NCBI GenBank assembly: GCA_016285185.1
Contig: JAEEQG010000096.1
Span: forward strand, 1 to 64,000
Direction: 5' to 3'
Origin: Spirochaetota bacterium
GTDB lineage: Bacteria; Spirochaetota; Spirochaetia; Treponematales; Treponemataceae
DNA length: 64,000 nt
Shown here: piece after piece, positions 1 to 8,769 of the stretch
How positions within the stretch are numbered: the stretch's first letter is position 1
Layout: every line of letters begins with the position of its first letter
Position numbers and translations under genes: made by a program
The notes under the pieces: model-generated
Told to the model about the DNA's origin: nothing
The model's input: only the letters and a program-made list of their open reading frames with translations
Databases searched by the model: none

Positions 1-85
1 CACCGTCTTTCATGGGAACATTAAAATCAACACGCATAACAATGCGTTTTCCTGTAAGATCAATATCTTTTACTGTCTTAATCAT
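1..85 (-). CDS. pgk: Phosphoglycerate kinase, N-terminal fragment (cut by window edge)
   Basis: The first 28 codons of a minus-strand gene that runs off the left edge. The translation starts [20 protein letters not shown] and continues FNVPMKDG, the typical N-terminus of phosphoglycerate kinase, with the RVDFNVP motif that lines the 3-phosphoglycerate site. The enzyme makes ATP from 1,3-bisphosphoglycerate in glycolysis. The ATG is at 83-85, with a strong GGAGG ribosome site about 8 bases upstream. It diverges from the cyclase gene. The fragment is short, but the motif is specific. Confidence 0.9.
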   Translation of the reverse strand, partial: MIKTVKDIDLTGKRIVMRVDFNVPMKDG

Positions 86-106
86 GAAGTAAACCTCCGG
101 ATAGTT

Positions 107-136
107 ACTATAGCTATTTGTGTAAAAATATATCAA
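107..136 (-). promoter_or_regulatory. Probable sigma-70-type promoter of pgk
   Basis: On the minus strand TTGATA (131-136) and TATAGT (107-112) are separated by 18 bases and point into pgk, leaving a leader of roughly 20 bases with the GGAGG site. Both hexamers match the consensus well. Inference from sequence only. Confidence 0.55.
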
Positions 137-182
137 TTCTATAAATAAAAGTAAATAGAGTTAGACCAAAGGGATTTTGCTT

Positions 183-210
183 TTTTAGTGAAAAATTTTT
201 AACACTAAAA
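183..210. promoter_or_regulatory. Inverted repeat upstream of the cyclase gene (possible operator)
   Basis: TTTTAGTG (183-190) and CACTAAAA (203-210) are perfect 8-base inverted repeats around the self-complementary centre AAAAATTTTT. TTAACA at 199-204 could be a -35 box, with a -10 near 224-229 (TAGAAT region), so a protein bound here would overlap the cyclase promoter. There is no strong T-run following a GC stem, so a terminator is unlikely. The regulator is unknown. Confidence 0.4.
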
Positions 211-260
211 TACGGATTTATGTTAGAATTGTAAATCTGAATTTTAAATTGAGGATATAT

Positions 261-3092
261 ATGAAAAAATCTGAAACGATTTCGGAAAAATCAAAAGAGA
301 TTATTGAAAAATCAAAAGAAACAAATGAAAGGGTAAAAAAGTACCTTGCATATAAACTTGAGTACGTTGTTGCATTCATAGTTTGTCTTGTAATTTGGCT
401 TTTTTCTTTGACCGACGGATTTGTTACGCTGGAAAACAGATATTATGACATTTATCTTAAACTGACTCCAGCCATAAAAGAAAGTAAGGATATTGCCATG
501 ATAGCCATTGACGATATGGCTGTAGAGCAGATTGGTACTTATCCGTGGAGCCGTGATATTATCGCGGATATGCTTCTTCGCCTGAGAGAATTCGGTGCAA
601 AGTCCATCACATTCGATATTGAGTTCCTGGATGCTTCGGCTCTGGGAATCAACCCGAAGTACGTTAATGAAATGTTCCCTGATGAATACGGTAGTGTTCA
701 GAACGAGATTATGGGAACTTTCAACGACTTTGCTCTTGCTGTAGAATCCAAGGCTGTACGTCCTGCGGAAGCTGTAGAAATCAGTCAGGAAATGACCGAT
801 TATCTCAATCCTATGATGGATGATCTTTATACTTCTATTAGAACGAATATTTTCCGTGATAACGATGAATATTTTGCCAAGACACTTAAGTTTTTCGGCA
901 ATGCATTTTTGACAGTTAACGCTTCAGAAGTAAACACAATGGATGAGGCAAAAAAGACAATCCAATATGCTTATGACAATATTTTGCATGATGAGGTTGT
1001 TGATGAGAAAGACTACATAAAAAAAGAAAACGAAGATGTACGTAAAGTTCAGTACCGTCGTTACGGAATTGGTCCTGCCCTGCAACTTTTGCTGGAGAAT
1101 GCCAGAGGCGCCGGATTTCCGAACGTTGCTCTTGACAACGACGGTGTTCACCGGCGTTTTGAGCTTTTAGCCGAATACAACGGCAAGTATGTGGCTCAGC
1201 TGGTTTTTGAACCTCTTTTGCACCAGCTTCAGCCTGAAAAAATCATAAGAAAAAAGTATTCTCTAACATTGAAAAATGCGCTTGTCCCCGATGGTAACGG
1301 AGTACGCAAAGACATAATTATCCCTCTGGACGGCACCGGAAAAGTTTTGGTCAACTGGCTCAAAACAAAATTTGATGACAGTTTTAAGCTTGATTCCGCA
1401 TATTTTCTGCATTATATAGATGAAATAGAAGCTTCTGTAATAGAACATATACAGGCTATTACTTCTCTTGAACTGCGTACGTCAAACGGTTATCTCAAAT
1501 ACCGCAACATGGGAGAATACCTGCTTTCATGCTACGATGAAATCGAAAAAATGAAGAACGAGCTGATTGAAGGAACCCGTGATGATTTTGACGAGTATTT
1601 TGAGATGCGCAACGCTTTTTACGAAGATATAGGTGCTTTTATTACCGACGGTTTTGACCAGGAAATATACGATACTTTTGATGCAATCCGCGAAGCCAGC
1701 GGTGATCCTGATTTGTACCGTGACATTCAGGAAGATATTGCAAAGTATTTTTCTGTTTTTGACGAAGACTACAAACTTTTTAAAGAAGAACTCAGCCGTT
1801 TGAGAGGATTGTACAAGGATTCGTTCTGTATTATCGGTCACAATGCGGTAGGTACAACGGATCTTGGTGTAACGCCCTATGATTCGTCTTATCCTAACGT
1901 AGGTACTCACGCCAACCTGTACAATACTTTGATAAATCAGGCATTTATCACTCCGCTTCCAAAATTCATAACCATTATCTTGATGTTCGGTGCATGTATT
2001 TTGTTCGGTATCCTTTTCAGACGCATCGAAAAGCTTAGTGTCCGTCTTATTTCAGGTACAGGAATCATCCTTGCGGTAATGCTTGTCCTTTATGGTATAT
2101 TTGCTGCCTTTAGGATTTATATTCAGTCATTTGCGGTTGTAATCTCGCTTTTGTTTGAATTCCTTATTGTTACGGTTGCCAAGTTCATTCTTTCCGAACG
2201 TGACAAAAACTTTTTGCGTAAGGCTTTTGCAACTTATCTTTCGGGTGATATTATCGATGAAATTGTTAATGACCCTGAAAAACTCAGGCTTGGTGGTCAG
2301 GAAAAAGAACTTACAGCTATTTTTACCGATGTTCGTTCATTCTCAACCTTGTCTGAAAAAGTAACGCCTACGCAGTTGGTTTCTATTCTTAACAAATATC
2401 TTACAACAATGAGTGATATTGTTCTTGAACACAAAGGTACAATCGATAAGTTTGAAGGTGATGCTATCATAGCGTTCTACGGTGCGCCTGTTGACAATCC
2501 GCAGCATGCGAGAATGGCTCTGCTTTCTGCAATCCGCATGAAGCAGGCTGAAATTGAGCTTAACAAGACACTTGTTGAATCCGGTGAAGCTCCTAACGAG
2601 CTTTTGACTCGTATCGGTATCAACTCCGGTCCAATGGTTGTAGGAAACATGGGCACGGATGCAAAGATGAACTACACCATCATGGGTAACGACGTAAACC
2701 TTGCGGCGCGTCTTGAGGGTGTTAACAAGGTATACGGAACCTGGATTCTTGCATCAGAAGCATCATATAAGGCTGCAGGTGAGGGATTCCTCGGCCGCCG
2801 CCTTGACCGTGTCCGCGTAGTTGGTATCAATACTCCTGTTCAGTTGTACAACGTAATGGGTCTGACAGAAGAAATGTCGCAGGATACAATAGACGGTGTT
2901 GCACATTTCCACGAAGCTCTGGATTTGTATCTTGAACAGAATTTTGAAAAGGCTACCAAATACTTTAACGAAGTTAAAAAGCTTATTCCGAATGATCCGC
3001 CGAGTGATGTTTACCTTGAACGCTGCCGAAAGTTCAATATTACAGGTGTTCCTGACGGCTGGGACGGCGTTGTAAACATGACTTCAAAATAA
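261..3092 (+). CDS. CHASE2-domain class III adenylate cyclase, membrane-bound
   Basis: A membrane sensor cyclase of about 943 residues. One N-terminal membrane segment (about residues 34-54) precedes a large CHASE2-type extracytoplasmic region (about 60-560). Three hydrophobic helices follow at about 569-650, then a class III cyclase domain (about 680-850). Both metal-binding aspartates are visible (FTDVRS and FEGDAIIAF). IDKFEGD supplies the lysine expected for ATP rather than GTP, and NLAARLEG carries the transition-state Asn and Arg. A TPR-like tail follows (about 865-930). It should make cAMP in response to an external or membrane signal. The ATG at 261 is preferred over the upstream TTG at 249 because GAGG lies 6 bases before it. 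CHASE2 cyclases are common in treponemes. Confidence 0.88.
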   Translation: MKKSETISEKSKEIIEKSKETNERVKKYLAYKLEYVVAFIVCLVIWLFSLTDGFVTLENRYYDIYLKLTPAIKESKDIAMIAIDDMAVEQIGTYPWSRDIIADMLLRLREFGAKSITFDIEFLDASALGINPKYVNEMFPDEYGSVQNEIMGTFNDFALAVESKAVRPAEAVEISQEMTDYLNPMMDDLYTSIRTNIFRDNDEYFAKTLKFFGNAFLTVNASEVNTMDEAKKTIQYAYDNILHDEVVDEKDYIKKENEDVRKVQYRRYGIGPALQLLLENARGAGFPNVALDNDGVHRRFELLAEYNGKYVAQLVFEPLLHQLQPEKIIRKKYSLTLKNALVPDGNGVRKDIIIPLDGTGKVLVNWLKTKFDDSFKLDSAYFLHYIDEIEASVIEHIQAITSLELRTSNGYLKYRNMGEYLLSCYDEIEKMKNELIEGTRDDFDEYFEMRNAFYEDIGAFITDGFDQEIYDTFDAIREASGDPDLYRDIQEDIAKYFSVFDEDYKLFKEELSRLRGLYKDSFCIIGHNAVGTTDLGVTPYDSSYPNVGTHANLYNTLINQAFITPLPKFITIILMFGACILFGILFRRIEKLSVRLISGTGIILAVMLVLYGIFAAFRIYIQSFAVVISLLFEFLIVTVAKFILSERDKNFLRKAFATYLSGDIIDEIVNDPEKLRLGGQEKELTAIFTDVRSFSTLSEKVTPTQLVSILNKYLTTMSDIVLEHKGTIDKFEGDAIIAFYGAPVDNPQHARMALLSAIRMKQAEIELNKTLVESGEAPNELLTRIGINSGPMVVGNMGTDAKMNYTIMGNDVNLAARLEGVNKVYGTWILASEASYKAAGEGFLGRRLDRVRVVGINTPVQLYNVMGLTEEMSQDTIDGVAHFHEALDLYLEQNFEKATKYFNEVKKLIPNDPPSDVYLERCRKFNITGVPDGWDGVVNMTSK

Positions 3093-3093
3093 A

Positions 3094-3681
3094 ATGCAAG
3101 TTCTCAAAGAGTACGCTGCTAACGAAATTGAAGTTAAAAAATCCCGTTTTCTTGCTGAAGCTTTCCCTGTGGAAAGCCAGCAGAAAGCGCGGGAGCTTTT
3201 AAAACAACAAAAAATAAAATATTCTGATGCAACTCATGTGGTTCACGCCTTTTCAGTCGGTTTGGGCGGAGAGATTTGCGGCTGCTCCGATGACGGTGAA
3301 CCAGCCGGCACTGCGGGACGCCCTGTTCTTGATGTGCTTAAAGGCAGCGGTTGTACAAATAGTTTGATTACAGTTACCAGATGGTTCGGGGGTACGCTCC
3401 TTGGAACCGGCGGTCTTGTCCGTGCATACGGAGATGCCGCAAAGGGTGTGCTTGCCGTCTGCCGGATGGAAGAATACATAAGCAAAGTTCCGTTTGCCGT
3501 GAATACGGATTATCAATTTTATGAGCAGATAAAAAAACTGCTTGTCATGTTCGAGGCAGAGATTGAAAGCGAAGATTTTACCGAGAACATTATGCTAAAA
3601 GGCAAACTGCCTGAAAAGAACAAGGCTGTGTTGCAGAAACAGGTTGTTGAACTGACAAGCGGCAAAGTTAGTGTCGTTTGA
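3094..3681 (+). CDS. IMPACT/YigZ family protein
   Basis: A 195-residue protein with the IMPACT N-terminal (UPF0029) fold. It shows the family blocks KSRFLAEAFPV, DATHVVHAFSVG and DDGEPAGTAGRPVLDVL, then the TRWFGGTLLGTGGLVRAYG segment. The C-terminal part matches the second YigZ domain. Bacterial members are small cytoplasmic proteins of uncertain role; eukaryotic IMPACT regulates translation through GCN2. It begins one base after the cyclase stop codon, so it is probably co-transcribed and translationally coupled. Its last 14 bases overlap the end of the convergent ParB-like gene. Confidence 0.9.
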   Translation: MQVLKEYAANEIEVKKSRFLAEAFPVESQQKARELLKQQKIKYSDATHVVHAFSVGLGGEICGCSDDGEPAGTAGRPVLDVLKGSGCTNSLITVTRWFGGTLLGTGGLVRAYGDAAKGVLAVCRMEEYISKVPFAVNTDYQFYEQIKKLLVMFEAEIESEDFTENIMLKGKLPEKNKAVLQKQVVELTSGKVSVV

Positions 3682-4057
3682 AAAGTCTTTGAAAAAAAAG
3701 TTTTATTGCGTTCAGAATCCGCTTCCATAGTGGTGGATGCTTGATTCTTTCCAGTTTCATATATCCGTCATAAAGTTCCTGCTGTGTAAAGTCTTCACGC
3801 TGAATATTTTCGTCCAATTCCATCTGCAAAAGAGCTTTTTTGTTTGTTTCAGAAATTATACGCGCTTCTATGGTTGTCCAGCCCAAAAGTTTTGCAGCTT
3901 CAAGACGTCTGTTGCCGGCTACAAGTTCCATTTTTTTGTTTACGGTTATGGGGTGCAAAAGACCGTATCGGCGCAGGCTTTCTTTGAGAGATTCCAGGTC
4001 GCCGAGGTCTTTTCGGATGCGGTGCTTGATTTTTATGTCATCAATTGGTATGCGCAT
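3668..4057 (-). CDS. Small ParB/Srx-fold (ParB N-terminal domain) protein
   Basis: A 129-residue protein whose first 95 residues form a ParB N-terminal-like domain. It has IPIDDI, LKESLRRYGLLHPITV, the nucleotide-binding motif LVAGNRRLEAAKLLGW (ParB consensus GERRxxA) and ENIQREDFT. The DNA-binding HTH and dimer domains of true ParB are missing; the tail is short and basic with a hydrophobic stretch (residues 105-129), perhaps an amphipathic membrane anchor. It lies 27 bases downstream of the PBP gene on the same strand, so it may act in envelope or division control rather than chromosome partition. The function is not known. Confidence 0.8.
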   Translation of the reverse strand: MRIPIDDIKIKHRIRKDLGDLESLKESLRRYGLLHPITVNKKMELVAGNRRLEAAKLLGWTTIEARIISETNKKALLQMELDENIQREDFTQQELYDGYMKLERIKHPPLWKRILNAIKLFFQRLFKRH

Positions 4058-4084
4058 ATTTAAAGAGTAAGCACTAAGAATGAA

Positions 4085-6655
4085 CTAGTCAAGCAAAAAG
4101 TTCTCGTTTTCCATATCGTACATATACGGATTTGTGTCATTGTCATTTTTGGGCTGCTCAGAATGTTCTTCTTCCATTGACGGAATCATGTTGCTGTCAA
4201 GGAATGAGAGATCGATTTTAAGCGGCGAATTATCGACTACGGAAGGTGTTTCAATACCTGCCATAAAACGTTCTTTTTCGAGTCTGCTTGTTGCAAGTTT
4301 TTCGGCATATTCTCTGTTTATATGGTAATCACATGTAGTCGTCGGCTGTGTACCTTCAAGAAAATACTGTGTAGTTGCATGGTCGCCGCAGGCATTTGTC
4401 AAAAGTTTTCCCGAAACTGAACAAACTTTTACCTTTACGATTCCCGTCTGTGGAACAGGGAAGTCCTTGGGCTGGTAGTCCTCGTTTGCCACATACATAA
4501 AGTCGCCCCAAAGCGGACCTGAAAGTGTAGAACCGGTGAGCGCAAGACCGAGAGACTGACCCGGTTTGTCAAATCCAAACCAGACGACAGCTGTGATATA
4601 CGGTGTATAACCGACTGCCCATGCATTCTGCCAGTTTTGGGTTGTTCCTGTTTTACCGGCGGACGGCATGGTGTACCGCTTACCGTTTATATCGGTGTAT
4701 GTCAGCTTGGTTCCATATTTTGAACCGTAAGCAAGGGTTCCCATTGTAACGGATTTTTTGAGTATTTCGGTCATTATGAAAGCTGTTTGAGGCGAAATAA
4801 CCTGTGCGTCTTTTCCCATTTTCTGGTGTTCAAGTCTGATATTTCTTTCGTTGTCAAGAACCAGCTTTCCTGTTCTGTCCTCGATTGAGCGGACTGCAAA
4901 AGGTGTAACCACACGACCCTGATTACCGAAAATGGCAAAAGCTCTTGCAAGCTCAACCGGTCTTACGGAACAAACACCGAGACCAATCGGATATACTCTT
5001 TCAAAGCTTCGCGAAGCCCATTCCTCCTGAGGAATGTTGAGTAATGTTGCAGCACGGTTTAATGCGGCGTCAAAGCCTATGCCTTCAAGAACGTGCAGTG
5101 ACGGAATGTTCATTGACTTTGCGAGTGCGTACCACAATTGAACCTGTCCCTGCCATTCGCCCTTAAAGTTTTCCGGAATATACTGAACACCGTCTGAATT
5201 ATAGAAAACGTACGGTGCGTCTTGTATCAACGAAACGGATGTAAATTCACGCGAGTCTATAGCCGCGGAATAATAAAGCGGTTTGAATGTACTTCCGGGC
5301 TGGAGCTTTGCCTGGGTTGCCCTTATGAACTGGTTGTCGGAGTCGTATTTGCTTCCGCCGACGAGCGCTGTGATGTGACCGGTTTCGTTTTCAACGGCGA
5401 TTAGAGCACCTTCAATGGTTGTCTTGCCTGATTCCTGCCGCATTTTTGCGTTAACACGGTTTGCAACGTCCATCTTGAGGCCTTCGATTCCAAACAGAAG
5501 CGACATTGTATCGATAACAGGGTTTATTTCTGTATTGTATATTTTAAGTGCCTGCAGTTCGTTGCGTTCCTGGGTAACTTTGAGTGAAGGAATATCAAAT
5601 GCCAGCGCGAGGAGTTCAACTATAGGTATATATGTAGAAATAGCGTCACTGCGCCTTGAGGAAATATCGCTCTGATAACTGTTGTTTGCATATTCAAGGC
5701 GGTTTGCCATTAATTCCTGGGCGGCAAGCTGGTGTTTGAGGTTCATGGTTGTATTAACGGTGTAACCTCCGGTGTAAATGTCCGCCTTACCGTAAATAAG
5801 TCGGCTCAGCTCGCTTATGACGTAGGCGCTGAACCAGGGAGCTTTGTCTTCGCGCATATAGTATGCGGCGGAATTTGTTCGTGTATAATCAAATCCGAGC
5901 CAGTATTCGTCAAAAGAATAATCCGCGGCTTCTTTTGAAATGAGGTTAAGCTCTACCATGTTGTCAAGAACTTCTTTCTGGCGTTCCTGTGCAACGGAAG
6001 GATGTTCAAACGGGTTGTACATTCCAGGGTTTGAAAGCTGAACAACAAGAATAGCTGCTTCGGCAGGAGTTATCTCGGATGCAGGATGCCCAAAGTAGTA
6101 TTTGGATGCGGCATTGACACCGTAGGTTCCGCCGCCGAGATAAATTTTGTTAAGGTAAAGCTCAAGAATATCGTTTTTGGAGTAGCGGCGTTCCATCTGG
6201 ATTGCCCACCAAAGTTCAGTTAGTTTGCGTTTTATTGTCATTTCTGTACGGTCACAGTACAGAGTTCCCGCAATCTGCTGGGTGAGCGTACTTCCGCCGC
6301 CCAGTGTCTTTCTGGTAAGTTTTCCGACTACAGCACGGACTAGTGCTTTAAGACTGAAGCCGCGGTGTTTGTAAAAGGTGCGGTCTTCGCGTGTAAGCAG
6401 AGCATCCAGCAAATGTTGCGGAAGCTCGTCCATGCCGATGAGTTCGCGTTTTTCGTCGGCGGAAAGTTCCGTTATTAGTTCACCGTTTATATCCAAAAGA
6501 CGGGTTGGAAGTGCCGTTGCAAATTCCGTAAAATTTTCATTGTTTATTGTGTTTACTGTATTTGAAAGTAAAAGCCCGAGGCCTGTACCAAAGAGTATGG
6601 CAAAGAAAAGACATATACCTGAAAGAATAAAAATTCCAGCTTTTGTTTTTTTCAT
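4085..6655 (-). CDS. Class A penicillin-binding protein (PBP1A type)
   Basis: A bifunctional peptidoglycan synthase of 856 residues. A signal-anchor helix at 6-29 leads into a GT51 glycosyltransferase domain (about 55-235) with the catalytic EDRTFYKHRGF and GGSTLTQQI motifs. The transpeptidase domain (about 410-720) has the active-site serine in PGSTFKPLYY, an SMN motif, and KTGTTQNWQNAW. It polymerises and crosslinks peptidoglycan in the periplasm and is the likely beta-lactam target. The C-terminus is Asp/Glu/Asn-rich. It follows a TPR lipoprotein gene by two bases and precedes a ParB-like gene, all on the minus strand. Both active sites look intact. Confidence 0.95.
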   Translation of the reverse strand: MKKTKAGIFILSGICLFFAILFGTGLGLLLSNTVNTINNENFTEFATALPTRLLDINGELITELSADEKRELIGMDELPQHLLDALLTREDRTFYKHRGFSLKALVRAVVGKLTRKTLGGGSTLTQQIAGTLYCDRTEMTIKRKLTELWWAIQMERRYSKNDILELYLNKIYLGGGTYGVNAASKYYFGHPASEITPAEAAILVVQLSNPGMYNPFEHPSVAQERQKEVLDNMVELNLISKEAADYSFDEYWLGFDYTRTNSAAYYMREDKAPWFSAYVISELSRLIYGKADIYTGGYTVNTTMNLKHQLAAQELMANRLEYANNSYQSDISSRRSDAISTYIPIVELLALAFDIPSLKVTQERNELQALKIYNTEINPVIDTMSLLFGIEGLKMDVANRVNAKMRQESGKTTIEGALIAVENETGHITALVGGSKYDSDNQFIRATQAKLQPGSTFKPLYYSAAIDSREFTSVSLIQDAPYVFYNSDGVQYIPENFKGEWQGQVQLWYALAKSMNIPSLHVLEGIGFDAALNRAATLLNIPQEEWASRSFERVYPIGLGVCSVRPVELARAFAIFGNQGRVVTPFAVRSIEDRTGKLVLDNERNIRLEHQKMGKDAQVISPQTAFIMTEILKKSVTMGTLAYGSKYGTKLTYTDINGKRYTMPSAGKTGTTQNWQNAWAVGYTPYITAVVWFGFDKPGQSLGLALTGSTLSGPLWGDFMYVANEDYQPKDFPVPQTGIVKVKVCSVSGKLLTNACGDHATTQYFLEGTQPTTTCDYHINREYAEKLATSRLEKERFMAGIETPSVVDNSPLKIDLSFLDSNMIPSMEEEHSEQPKNDNDTNPYMYDMENENFLLD

Positions 6656-6657
6656 AA

Positions 6658-7056
6658 TTACTTGTGTTTTCCGGCTTTTTCGATTTTTTCAAGGTCTTTT
6701 TGCGCTAAGACACGATATTTGGCAGGAATAAAACTTGCATCATAGGAATCATAGCATTCCAGAACCTGATTGAGCATTGATTCCGCCTCATCGTATTTTT
6801 TGGCTTTTACTTTTATGTGGGCAATTTCATAGAGTCCTGTAACAAGGTATGTGGAATCTGAGCCGTAGCGGTCGAGCAAAATTTCATACATATATTCTGA
6901 GGCTGCAGTATTACCTTTTTCGTAGTATTCCTGTGCCTGCTGGATTATTTCCTGTGGGCTTAAGTCTTCGGAAATATCGGAAGGAACTGCACTCTGGCAG
7001 CCGAAAAGTACTGTAATAAATGAAATCAAAAAAACAACAAAAATAATCTTTTTCAT
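6658..7056 (-). CDS. Small TPR lipoprotein upstream of the PBP gene
   Basis: A protein of about 132 residues starting MKKIIFVVFLISFITVLFGC, a signal peptide ending in a lipobox (LFGC), so it should be a lipoprotein. The mature part holds TPR-like helical pairs (EIIQQAQEYYEKGNTAASEY and KAKKYDEAESMLNQVLECY). I chose the ATG at 7054-7056 because the signal peptide begins there. It ends two bases before the PBP start, which suggests coupling. It may be a scaffold or activator of the synthase, by analogy with LpoA-type TPR lipoproteins; this is inference, not homology I can show. Confidence 0.75.
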   Translation of the reverse strand: MKKIIFVVFLISFITVLFGCQSAVPSDISEDLSPQEIIQQAQEYYEKGNTAASEYMYEILLDRYGSDSTYLVTGLYEIAHIKVKAKKYDEAESMLNQVLECYDSYDASFIPAKYRVLAQKDLEKIEKAGKHK

Positions 7057-7137
7057 AAAAGTTACTCTATCATGCAGTAAGGAGTCCGTCAATAATTATC
7101 GATTAATGCTTTTCAAGAAACATTGCCCTGTGATATT

Positions 7138-7605
7138 ATGTTTTATATGAAATCAAATTATTCAGATATTTTGTCCATTATTTCAAAGATACACGCTGAT
7201 GCCGCGTCTTTTTTAAAAACCGAGCTTAAAAACAAGGGTTACCCGGAACTTGTTTCTTCCCACGGGAATATTCTTTTTCAGCTTTCTCAGAATCAACAGA
7301 TGACCATGACACAGATAGCGGCGGCTGTCCATAGGGACAAGTCTACGACAACAGTCCTTGTAAACAAACTTATAAAGGAAGGTTATGTGGAATGTGAAGG
7401 TTCCGAAAAAGACAGCAGAATAAAAAAAATCAGACTGAGTGCCAAGGGTGAAGAACTTAGTTCCAGTATGAGAAAGATTTCAAAAAGTCTTCAGGATTTT
7501 TATTACAGAAACTTTAATGAAGAAGAAATAAAACAACTTTATAGTCTCTTAAAAAAGCTTTCTGACAGTTTTGACTCATGCCCGACCGATTCTGCTGTTT
7601 TTTAA
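7138..7605 (+). CDS. MarR family transcriptional regulator
   Basis: A winged-helix protein of about 155 residues. The recognition helix region is MTMTQIAAAVHRDKSTTTVL and the wing is GSEKDSRIKKIRLSAKGEEL, both characteristic of MarR. It probably dimerises through its terminal helices. The start may be the ATG at 7138 or at 7147; neither has a clear Shine-Dalgarno. It lies immediately upstream of, and in the same direction as, the nucleoside ABC importer operon, whose promoter carries two copies of a 16-base palindrome, the size of site MarR dimers bind. The probable role is ligand-responsive repression of that operon. Confidence 0.88.
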   Translation: MFYMKSNYSDILSIISKIHADAASFLKTELKNKGYPELVSSHGNILFQLSQNQQMTMTQIAAAVHRDKSTTTVLVNKLIKEGYVECEGSEKDSRIKKIRLSAKGEELSSSMRKISKSLQDFYYRNFNEEEIKQLYSLLKKLSDSFDSCPTDSAVF

Positions 7606-7632
7606 ATGCTGTATATTAAATTGCTCATCGGC

Positions 7633-7661
7633 TTGACAAGTTTTATATAAAACTGTATTGT
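7633..7661 (+). promoter_or_regulatory. Promoter of the nucleoside importer operon
   Basis: A perfect TTGACA (7633-7638) is followed after 17 bases by TATTGT (7656-7661), with the importer gene starting at 7697 behind AGAAGG. The spacer is filled by a perfect 16-base palindrome, so a bound repressor would exclude RNA polymerase. Confidence 0.65.
7639..7654. promoter_or_regulatory. Operator 1, perfect 16-base palindrome
   Basis: AGTTTTATATAAAACT is exactly self-complementary and occupies the -35/-10 spacer of the importer promoter. It is the likely MarR binding site because the marR gene ends only 33 bases upstream. Confidence 0.6.
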
Positions 7662-7667
7662 TTAGAT

Positions 7668-7683
7668 AGTTTTATATAAAAAT
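7668..7683. promoter_or_regulatory. Operator 2, near-identical palindrome copy
   Basis: AGTTTTATATAAAAAT differs from operator 1 by one base. The two copies are 29 bases apart centre to centre, close to three helical turns, so two dimers could sit on nearly the same face. Operator 2 covers the predicted transcription start region. Confidence 0.55.
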
Positions 7684-7696
7684 AAAGAAGGTCGTT

Positions 7697-8758
7697 ATGA
7701 AAACTGAAAAATCATTTGCAAAAGCATATCTGATTATACTCTGTGCAGTAATGTTGCTGTTTTGTTCATGTTCCGCCGGCAAAAAAAAGGTTTCTGCCAT
7801 TGCGGTTTTTGTTCCGGGAGTTATTTCCGGCAGTCCGGTATATGAGATGCTTTCTATGGGTGTTACCGAAGCGGTCGACAACTATAATGCAAGTCAAAAG
7901 CCGGAGGATGCTGTTGTTCTTGATATTATCGAAGCAGGAACAAACCAGGCTGAATGGGGCAGCAAAATTACAGCTCTTGCCGCATCCGGTAAATATGATT
8001 TAATAATTTCGTCAAATTCGTCTCTGCCTGAGATTATCGAACCTTTGACAGCACAGTTCCCAAAGCAAAAATTCATTATTCTTGATGCCTATATGCCTGA
8101 CAACAAGTCCATTGCAACGGTACGCTACAACCAGCGTGAGCAGGGTTATCTCACGGGATATGCCGCAGGACTTGTAACTGTTGCTGATAAAACGGAAATG
8201 GTTTTTGCGAATAAGGATAAAAAGATAGCGCTGATTGCCGCTCAGGAATATCCTGTTATGAACAATACGATTTTACCGGCTTTTACAGAAGGAGCAAAAG
8301 CTGTTGATCCCGAAATCGAAGTGGACTTCAGGATTGTAGGAAACTGGTACGATGCCGGAAAAAGCGCGGATATAGCCCGTGAAGTTTATCTTGACGGTGC
8401 GGATGTTATTCTGCCTATTGCAGGTGGTGCAAATCAGGGTGTTATTGTAGCTGCAAAAGCTATTGGTTTTTATGTTGCATGGTTTGACGACAACGGTTAT
8501 GAAAAAGCACCTGGTCTTGTAATATCAAGTTCCGTCATGGGTCAGAAAAAAATGGCTTATGAATTGACAGAACAGTATCTTGCTGGAAAAACAGAGTTTG
8601 GAACTGCAAAAACTGTCGGTGTTGCTGACGGATACGTGGACTTTGTTCTGGATGATCCACTTTTTGTAAAAGCTGTACCGGAATCAATCCGTGGAAAAAT
8701 AGAAAATACTGTTCGTTCTATTAAGAATGGAGAATTAGTTTTACCTGTAATTGACTGA
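7697..8758 (+). CDS. pnrA: BMP family lipoprotein, purine-nucleoside receptor (PnrA/TmpC type)
   Basis: A 353-residue substrate-binding lipoprotein. The signal peptide ends at LLFCSC, a lipobox. The mature protein has the Bmp fold, with TVRYNQREQGYLTGYAAGLV, an ILPIAGGANQGV hinge strand and a VAWFDDNGYEKAPG ligand loop. The family includes T. pallidum PnrA, which binds purine nucleosides for uptake. It is the first gene of an operon followed by an ATPase and two permeases; I see no equivalent of the small extra gene (pnrB) that I recall in T. pallidum. The ATG at 7697 has AGAAGG upstream. Substrate specificity is inferred from family and gene order. Confidence 0.88.
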   Translation: MKTEKSFAKAYLIILCAVMLLFCSCSAGKKKVSAIAVFVPGVISGSPVYEMLSMGVTEAVDNYNASQKPEDAVVLDIIEAGTNQAEWGSKITALAASGKYDLIISSNSSLPEIIEPLTAQFPKQKFIILDAYMPDNKSIATVRYNQREQGYLTGYAAGLVTVADKTEMVFANKDKKIALIAAQEYPVMNNTILPAFTEGAKAVDPEIEVDFRIVGNWYDAGKSADIAREVYLDGADVILPIAGGANQGVIVAAKAIGFYVAWFDDNGYEKAPGLVISSSVMGQKKMAYELTEQYLAGKTEFGTAKTVGVADGYVDFVLDDPLFVKAVPESIRGKIENTVRSIKNGELVLPVID

Positions 8759-8769
8759 TTTCTTTGTTT

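Noticed and set aside
1527-1910. Antisense open frame within the cyclase gene
   Set aside because: It lies wholly within a well-supported coding region and shows no start signal or homology.
5415-5675. Plus-strand open frame antisense to the PBP gene
   Set aside because: Shadow of a conserved transpeptidase region, with no independent evidence.
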